Source: Clostridia bacterium (GTDB taxonomy: Bacteria; Bacillota; Clostridia; Christensenellales; Borkfalkiaceae). From it: a DNA stretch of 64,000 nt. Under the pieces are notes generated by a model. The model was given only the letters and a program-made list of their open reading frames with translations. It searched no databases and had not been told where the DNA came from. The stretch lies in the NCBI GenBank assembly GCA_900767885.1, contig CAAGAU010000014.1, positions 62,001-126,000 on the forward strand, in the 5' to 3' direction. Positions 60,201 to 64,000 of the stretch are shown here, one piece after another (the stretch's first letter is position 1; the number at the start of each line of letters is the position of its first letter). Both the position numbers and the translations under genes were made by a program.

Positions 60201-60237
60201 AAAAATCCGGTCGGATAATAAATCCGACCGGATTTTT
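60201..60237. terminator. bidirectional terminator
   Basis: Sixteen-base perfect arms (60201-60216, 60222-60237) with A and T runs at the ends, between the TetR gene and the convergent ZIP gene. Confidence 0.88.
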
Positions 60238-60283
60238 ATTTTAAAAAACTAAAAAACTAATGAATAATATCATATCAACAATT

Positions 60284-61015
60284 TTAACCGAGTAAAACGT
60301 CTAAAAGAGTCATCGCGAGAAAACCCGCACATGCTCCGAACGCGCCTTTTACGGGGGCGGATGAAATATCGGCGGAAAGTTCCGCAAATACGGTATAAAG
60401 CATTGCGGCGGCAGCAAAAGCCATAAGCGCAGGCATAAAACTTACCGCCACACCCGAAGCAAACAACCCGATAAAACCGAAAAGCGGCTCTACTATTCCG
60501 CTCAACGCGCCGAGAAAAAACGACTTTTTCCTTGTTGTGAATTTGCGCGCGGGAAAAACTATCGCCGCCCCCTCGGGTATATTCTGCACACCTATACCGA
60601 CGGCTATGGCAAACGCCGCCGCCGGCGTTATCGCGCCCGCGGCGGCTGCGCCGTAAGCAAAACCAACCGAAGCCCCCTCGGGTATGTTATGTGCGGTCAT
60701 AGCGATAAACAGATTTTTATAGCCGCCTTTTTCATCCTCTTTCAGCGTTATGCCGAGCAGGGTAAAAATTATCGCCCCGACGGCAAAGCCTGCCGCAACC
60801 GATAAAACGTTTTTCGGCTCGCCGTTGCCTAAAGCGGGAACCAGTAACGACCAGACCGAAGACGACGTCATTATTCCCGCCGAAATTCCGCCGAGCAGCG
60901 GAGCGTGTTTACCCGCGGTTTCGCCCTTTAAAAAACACGCCGCAGCACTCCCCGCCACCGTGCATAAAAATACGAACGCCAGCCCGAGCGTAGCGTGCAA
61001 AAAATAAGTGTTCAT
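60284..61015 (-). CDS. ZIP family metal transporter
   Basis: A 243-residue membrane protein with about eight helices. Two ZIP metal-site motifs are present, MTAHNIPEGASVGFAYG and GVQNIPEGAAIVFPAR, each in a helix, as is FGFIGLFASGVAVSF nearby. ZIP proteins take up zinc or iron. The ZIP form without a long histidine loop gives no clue to metal choice. Monocistronic by position. Confidence 0.94.
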   Translation of the reverse strand: MNTYFLHATLGLAFVFLCTVAGSAAACFLKGETAGKHAPLLGGISAGIMTSSSVWSLLVPALGNGEPKNVLSVAAGFAVGAIIFTLLGITLKEDEKGGYKNLFIAMTAHNIPEGASVGFAYGAAAAGAITPAAAFAIAVGIGVQNIPEGAAIVFPARKFTTRKKSFFLGALSGIVEPLFGFIGLFASGVAVSFMPALMAFAAAAMLYTVFAELSADISSAPVKGAFGACAGFLAMTLLDVLLG

Positions 61016-61083
61016 AGGTGTTTCCTTTGTTGCCGGTTACAGAAAATCCGGCTGCGCTTTTAATATTATCCTACGCTGAAAAA

Positions 61084-62184
61084 CTATTTTTTGTTACCAT
61101 TAAAATCGGTAAGAATCGGAGCGGAGTAAGTAAATACGTTAGACTTAAAATCGGCAAACGCGCCTATAGCCTCGTCTATTAAATTTTCCAGAAGTTCGCC
61201 GAATTCGTCGGTATCGCGGGTGAACAAGTAGTACGCGAGCGAGCCGGGAACGGAATTTATTTCGTTTAAGTACACCCTGCCCTCGCTGACAAGGTAGTCT
61301 ATGCGGATAATGCCCGTAAAATCGAGTTTGCGGTAGACGAACGCCGTGAGTTCGCGTATTTTATCCGCAGTTTCCGAGGGAATATCGGCAGGGAATTTTT
61401 TATCGGCGGGCAAAACATACTTATCGTCGAAAGTAAGCACGTCGTGCTTTGTTACGGGTTCTTCGCAAGGCGACGTTACATACTTTCCTCCGAGTTTATA
61501 GCACGCGCAGTTTATCTCTTTAAAATTCGTAAGTGCTTTTTCGGCGATGATTTTATCGTCGTACAAAAACGCGAGTTCTGCCGCGTCTGAAAATTCCGAA
61601 TCGTTTTTTACCACGGTTATGCCTATACTGCTGCCTAAGTTTGCGGGTTTTATTATTACGGGATAGCCGAGTTTTGCAACCAGTTTACGGGCGAACGCCT
61701 TGTTTTTATAATAGTTTTCGCGTTTAAGTCTTACGTAAGGAAGATACGGCACTTTAAGCCCCGATAAGGCAATTTTCGTATAATATTTATCCATACTCAC
61801 CGCCGACGCGAACACCTGCGGCGAGGCGAGCGGAACGCCGACGAGCCGCAAATATCCCGGGATAGTACCGTCCTCGCCGTTAAGTCCATGCATACAGTTT
61901 ATGGCGCAATCGACCTTTAAAATCGGCTTTAACTTACTCTTTTTTACCTCGTACAAAGTATCGTCCGAAGGGAGCATAGCCACCTTCGCGCAGGTTATTT
62001 TCCCGCTATAATACGCCACGTTTTTAAGTTCCTCGCCGCTGTGCCACGCGCCGCTTTTATCCACGTACACGGGCACTGCGTTATAACCTTTACCGTCCAA
62101 ACAGTTGGTTACCATAACACCGGTTATAACCGAAACTTCATGTTCGCAGGAAACGCCGCCGAAAAAAACGAGTATATTTTTCAT
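61084..62184 (-). CDS. ddl: D-alanine--D-alanine ligase
   Basis: A 366-residue ATP-grasp enzyme: VFFGGVSCEHEVSVITG at the start, PVIIKPANLGSSIGITVVK, the omega loop HDVLTFDDKY and the C-terminal IRIDYLVSEGRVYLNEINSVPGS. It joins two D-alanines for use by MurF, whose gene begins upstream on the same strand. The omega loop lacks the first tyrosine of E. coli DdlB, as in many clostridial ligases; D-Ala-D-Ala product is still expected but a different second residue cannot be excluded by eye. Confidence 0.94.
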   Translation of the reverse strand: MKNILVFFGGVSCEHEVSVITGVMVTNCLDGKGYNAVPVYVDKSGAWHSGEELKNVAYYSGKITCAKVAMLPSDDTLYEVKKSKLKPILKVDCAINCMHGLNGEDGTIPGYLRLVGVPLASPQVFASAVSMDKYYTKIALSGLKVPYLPYVRLKRENYYKNKAFARKLVAKLGYPVIIKPANLGSSIGITVVKNDSEFSDAAELAFLYDDKIIAEKALTNFKEINCACYKLGGKYVTSPCEEPVTKHDVLTFDDKYVLPADKKFPADIPSETADKIRELTAFVYRKLDFTGIIRIDYLVSEGRVYLNEINSVPGSLAYYLFTRDTDEFGELLENLIDEAIGAFADFKSNVFTYSAPILTDFNGNKK

Positions 62185-62195
62185 ATTTCATTCTC

Positions 62196-63761
62196 CTAAT
62201 ATTTATCGGGCATATCGTTGGCAAACAACACTACCCCGCCTTTTAAATTTATTTTTTTAAGTTCCTCTTTTGCCTCGTCCAAAGTCTTTACCGTTATCAC
62301 GAAACAAGCTCCGCTTGCCGCGCCGCTCGCGATATATTCCGCGTAAGGACCTACGGCTATGAGCGTATCCGCCGTTTTGCCGAAAATCCTGCCTGCCTCA
62401 ATATTTAAAACAGCCGATTTTTTACCACCTTCCGCTATGCCCGAAACGACCGCGACTTTTATTCCGCGATACAAGGAAAGCACGCCCGCCGCGCTCTTCA
62501 AACCCTCGATATTCGCGTTATAGCCGTCGTCTATCACGGTAAATCCGCCGCTTGTCGTAAAAGATTTTAACCTATGTTCGGGCGGAGTGAGCGTATGCGC
62601 AACCGAACATATTTTATCCATCGGAACGCCGAGTTCTATCGCCGCTGCGGCGGCTAAAACGAAGTCCGTTACGTTGTGTTTGCCAAGCAAATCGGTTTTT
62701 ATCTGTCGGCGGTTTTTTCCGTAGCGAAAAGTAAACTGCGCGCCGACAGCAGAAAGCGAGATATTTTCCGCCCCGAAATACGCATTTTTGTTTATCCCGG
62801 CAAGCACCTTATCGCATGCCGCTTTTACGTAAATTTCAAGACTGCCCTTCGTATCGCCCGAAATAATCGCTACTCCGTTTTCACCCAAAGCGCGCACCGC
62901 CGCGCTCTTTTCTTCTATTATATTTTCCATCGTCTTAAATGTTTGCAGGTGTTGGGGCGTTATGCCGGTAATAATAGTCATGTCGGGCTTAACTATTTTA
63001 CAAAGTTCGGCTATATCGCCTTTTTTACGCGCGCCCATTTCGGCAATGAATACCCTGTGATTTTCGGTCAGGTCTTTAAGCGCAAGGCATATACCGAGCG
63101 GCGTGTTGTACGAGGCGGGCGTCGCAAGGACTTTGTACCTGACGGAAAGCATTGCGGCAAGATAATTTTTCACCGTGGTCTTTCCGCAACTGCCCGTTAC
63201 GGCAATTTTTATAAGGTCTTTGCGGTTTTCAAGCGTTTTTTTAGCGCGACGGACGAAAAACGCGTACTCTACGCGGTCTGTCGGCAAATTTAAAAGCACG
63301 CCGACTGCGAGAATAAGCGGTAAAAGTATGCTAAATGCCGCAAAATAAGCGTAAACGAGTTTGTAATTTTTACCAAAGCAAAAATACGCCGCCGCGCCGA
63401 GCGCGATATAAACCGAAAGCGCCGCAATATTTATTCTTAAAAATCTTTTGGTCAGGCGCGGTTTTATACGCGTTTTGCGTTTAAAACAAACCGCCGCTAT
63501 CGCCGCCGAATAAAAAGCCGCGCAAAGAGGTATCTGTACCGCCGCTTTTAAATTTGCCGCGCTCGCCGCCGCAGCGGTGAGCGCGGCAAAGACGAGTACT
63601 GTTTTTAAAAGTTCGACCTTAAGCGCGGACGAAAAACAACCGAAATATTCGCCTATATTATATCCGCATTGTTGCAAAACCGCGCCGAATTTATATATAA
63701 TCGCGCTATAAGTCGCTATTGCAAATAAAATTCCCGTAACGATAAAAACGATTTTTTCCAC
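62196..63761 (-). CDS. murF: membrane-anchored MurF-type ligase
   Basis: A 521-residue Mur ligase. Residues about 1-165 hold five or six membrane helices (KIVFIVTGILFAIATYSAIIY, LLKTVLVFAALTAAAAS, YAYFAAFSILLPLILAVGVLL) instead of the usual UDP-binding domain 1. Then come the ATP loop VTGSCGKTTVKNYLAAML, MGARKKGDIAELCKIVKPDMTIITGITPQHL and HRLKSFTTSGGFTVIDDGYNAN, typical of MurF. It adds D-Ala-D-Ala to the tripeptide. GTG start with AGGA upstream. Eleven bases before ddl. Confidence 0.88.
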   Translation of the reverse strand: MEKIVFIVTGILFAIATYSAIIYKFGAVLQQCGYNIGEYFGCFSSALKVELLKTVLVFAALTAAAASAANLKAAVQIPLCAAFYSAAIAAVCFKRKTRIKPRLTKRFLRINIAALSVYIALGAAAYFCFGKNYKLVYAYFAAFSILLPLILAVGVLLNLPTDRVEYAFFVRRAKKTLENRKDLIKIAVTGSCGKTTVKNYLAAMLSVRYKVLATPASYNTPLGICLALKDLTENHRVFIAEMGARKKGDIAELCKIVKPDMTIITGITPQHLQTFKTMENIIEEKSAAVRALGENGVAIISGDTKGSLEIYVKAACDKVLAGINKNAYFGAENISLSAVGAQFTFRYGKNRRQIKTDLLGKHNVTDFVLAAAAAIELGVPMDKICSVAHTLTPPEHRLKSFTTSGGFTVIDDGYNANIEGLKSAAGVLSLYRGIKVAVVSGIAEGGKKSAVLNIEAGRIFGKTADTLIAVGPYAEYIASGAASGACFVITVKTLDEAKEELKKINLKGGVVLFANDMPDKY

Positions 63762-63770
63762 TTATATCCT

Positions 63771-64000
63771 CTATTTTCTGTTTAATAAAAATTCCGCGAC
63801 CTTTCCATTAAACTCCGCGCTTTTTTCCGCGAAACAAAAATGCCCCGCCCCTTTCATCACTGCGAGCGAAGAATTTTTCATAAGTTTATTCATTTTTCGC
63901 GCCATGTAAAGCGGCGTTTCGGTATCGTTTCTGCCGAAAATCAAAAGCGTGCGATTTGATATTTTTGCATATTCGTCGTCTAAATTGTCGGCTATTATTT
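63771..64000 (-). CDS. alpha/beta hydrolase, 3' end only
   Basis: Minus-strand frame entering from the right edge and stopping at 63771. The visible 76 residues include TLLIFGRNDTETPLYMARKM, the acid-loop region of alpha/beta hydrolases, and MKGAGHFCFAEKSAEFN with the catalytic histidine. The nucleophile elbow is outside the window. It ends 9 bases before murF, so the two are probably cotranscribed. Substrate unknown. Confidence 0.75.
   Translation of the reverse strand, partial: IIADNLDDEYAKISNRTLLIFGRNDTETPLYMARKMNKLMKNSSLAVMKGAGHFCFAEKSAEFNGKVAEFLLNRK

Overview
The window looks like the chromosome of a low-to-moderate GC Gram-positive anaerobe, most probably a Clostridia-type Firmicute. 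The signs are sigma-A promoters with 17-base spacers, strong AGGAGG-type ribosome binding sites, a division/cell-wall cluster ending in ftsA-ftsZ, pta-ackA acetate metabolism, reverse rubrerythrin and rubredoxin, the sporulation-type proteins YlbJ and a Spo0A C-domain protein, and SOS boxes of Gram-positive type. Species or family cannot be fixed from the sequence alone. Most genes are on the minus strand; plus-strand genes form short divergent units.

Layout. 1-2.4 kb: a ROK-family sugar kinase (cut by the left edge) divergent from an AraC regulator with a palindrome at its transcription start. 2.4-4 kb: a surface lipoprotein and a LysM protein. 4-7.5 kb: a SpoVB/MurJ-like flippase, a FolT-type S component under a tetrahydrofolate riboswitch, and a YetF/DUF4363 pair. 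7.5-17 kb: murE-mraY-murD-ftsW-murA-ftsQ-ftsA-ftsZ, without murG, murC or murB. 17-20.8 kb: uxaB-uxaA hexuronate catabolism and a divergent AraC regulator. 20.9-23.7 kb: an oxidative-stress locus (reverse rubrerythrin, BFD-like 2Fe-2S protein, rubredoxin), a decayed second rubredoxin/rubrerythrin copy, and between them three unrecognised small genes. 23.7-29 kb: EamA transporter, rpmF-yceD, ackA-pta, tmcAL. 29-33.4 kb: a YnbB-type PLP enzyme, a 281-bp inverted-repeat element with 5-bp target duplications, and an amino-acid ABC transporter (binding protein fused to permease) controlled by a lysine riboswitch. 33.4-37.6 kb: engB, lon, an ArsR regulator, a tiny membrane protein and a ferritin-like protein. 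37.6-39.8 kb: an SOS-controlled radical-SAM DNA repair pair. 39.8-47.4 kb: yqeY, aspS, alr, an M18 aminopeptidase, a VanW protein, a Crp/Fnr regulator, a SecB-like chaperone and pyrophosphatase. 47.5-48 kb: tRNA-Pro(GGG) followed by tandem copies of its 3' end. 48-54.2 kb: CpsB-type phosphatase, rarA, ylbJ, and maf-mreB-queH-rsmD-coaD. 54.3-60.2 kb: the Spo0A C-domain orphan, a TerB-like protein, and a two-ATPase ABC exporter with a divergent TetR regulator. 60.2-64 kb: a ZIP transporter, ddl, a membrane-anchored murF, and the end of an alpha/beta hydrolase gene.

How the genes fit together. Peptidoglycan synthesis is well represented: murA, murD, murE (with a meso-diaminopimelate-type DNPR motif), mraY, ddl, alr, murF, ftsW and mreB are all here, in three separate places. 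Central metabolism is fermentative (pta-ackA). Two riboswitches assign substrates to transporters that sequence alone would leave vague: folate for the ECF S component and lysine for the ABC system. Oxygen defence uses reductive non-haem iron enzymes.

The least ordinary signals are the inverted-repeat element at 30.35-30.63 kb, the repeat array after tRNA-Pro, the small-gene cassette beside decayed oxygen-defence gene copies, the receiver-less Spo0A-like protein, the perfect palindrome at the lon transcription start, and the SOS promoter of the radical-SAM pair. I did not find CRISPR arrays, prophage structural genes or complete insertion sequences.
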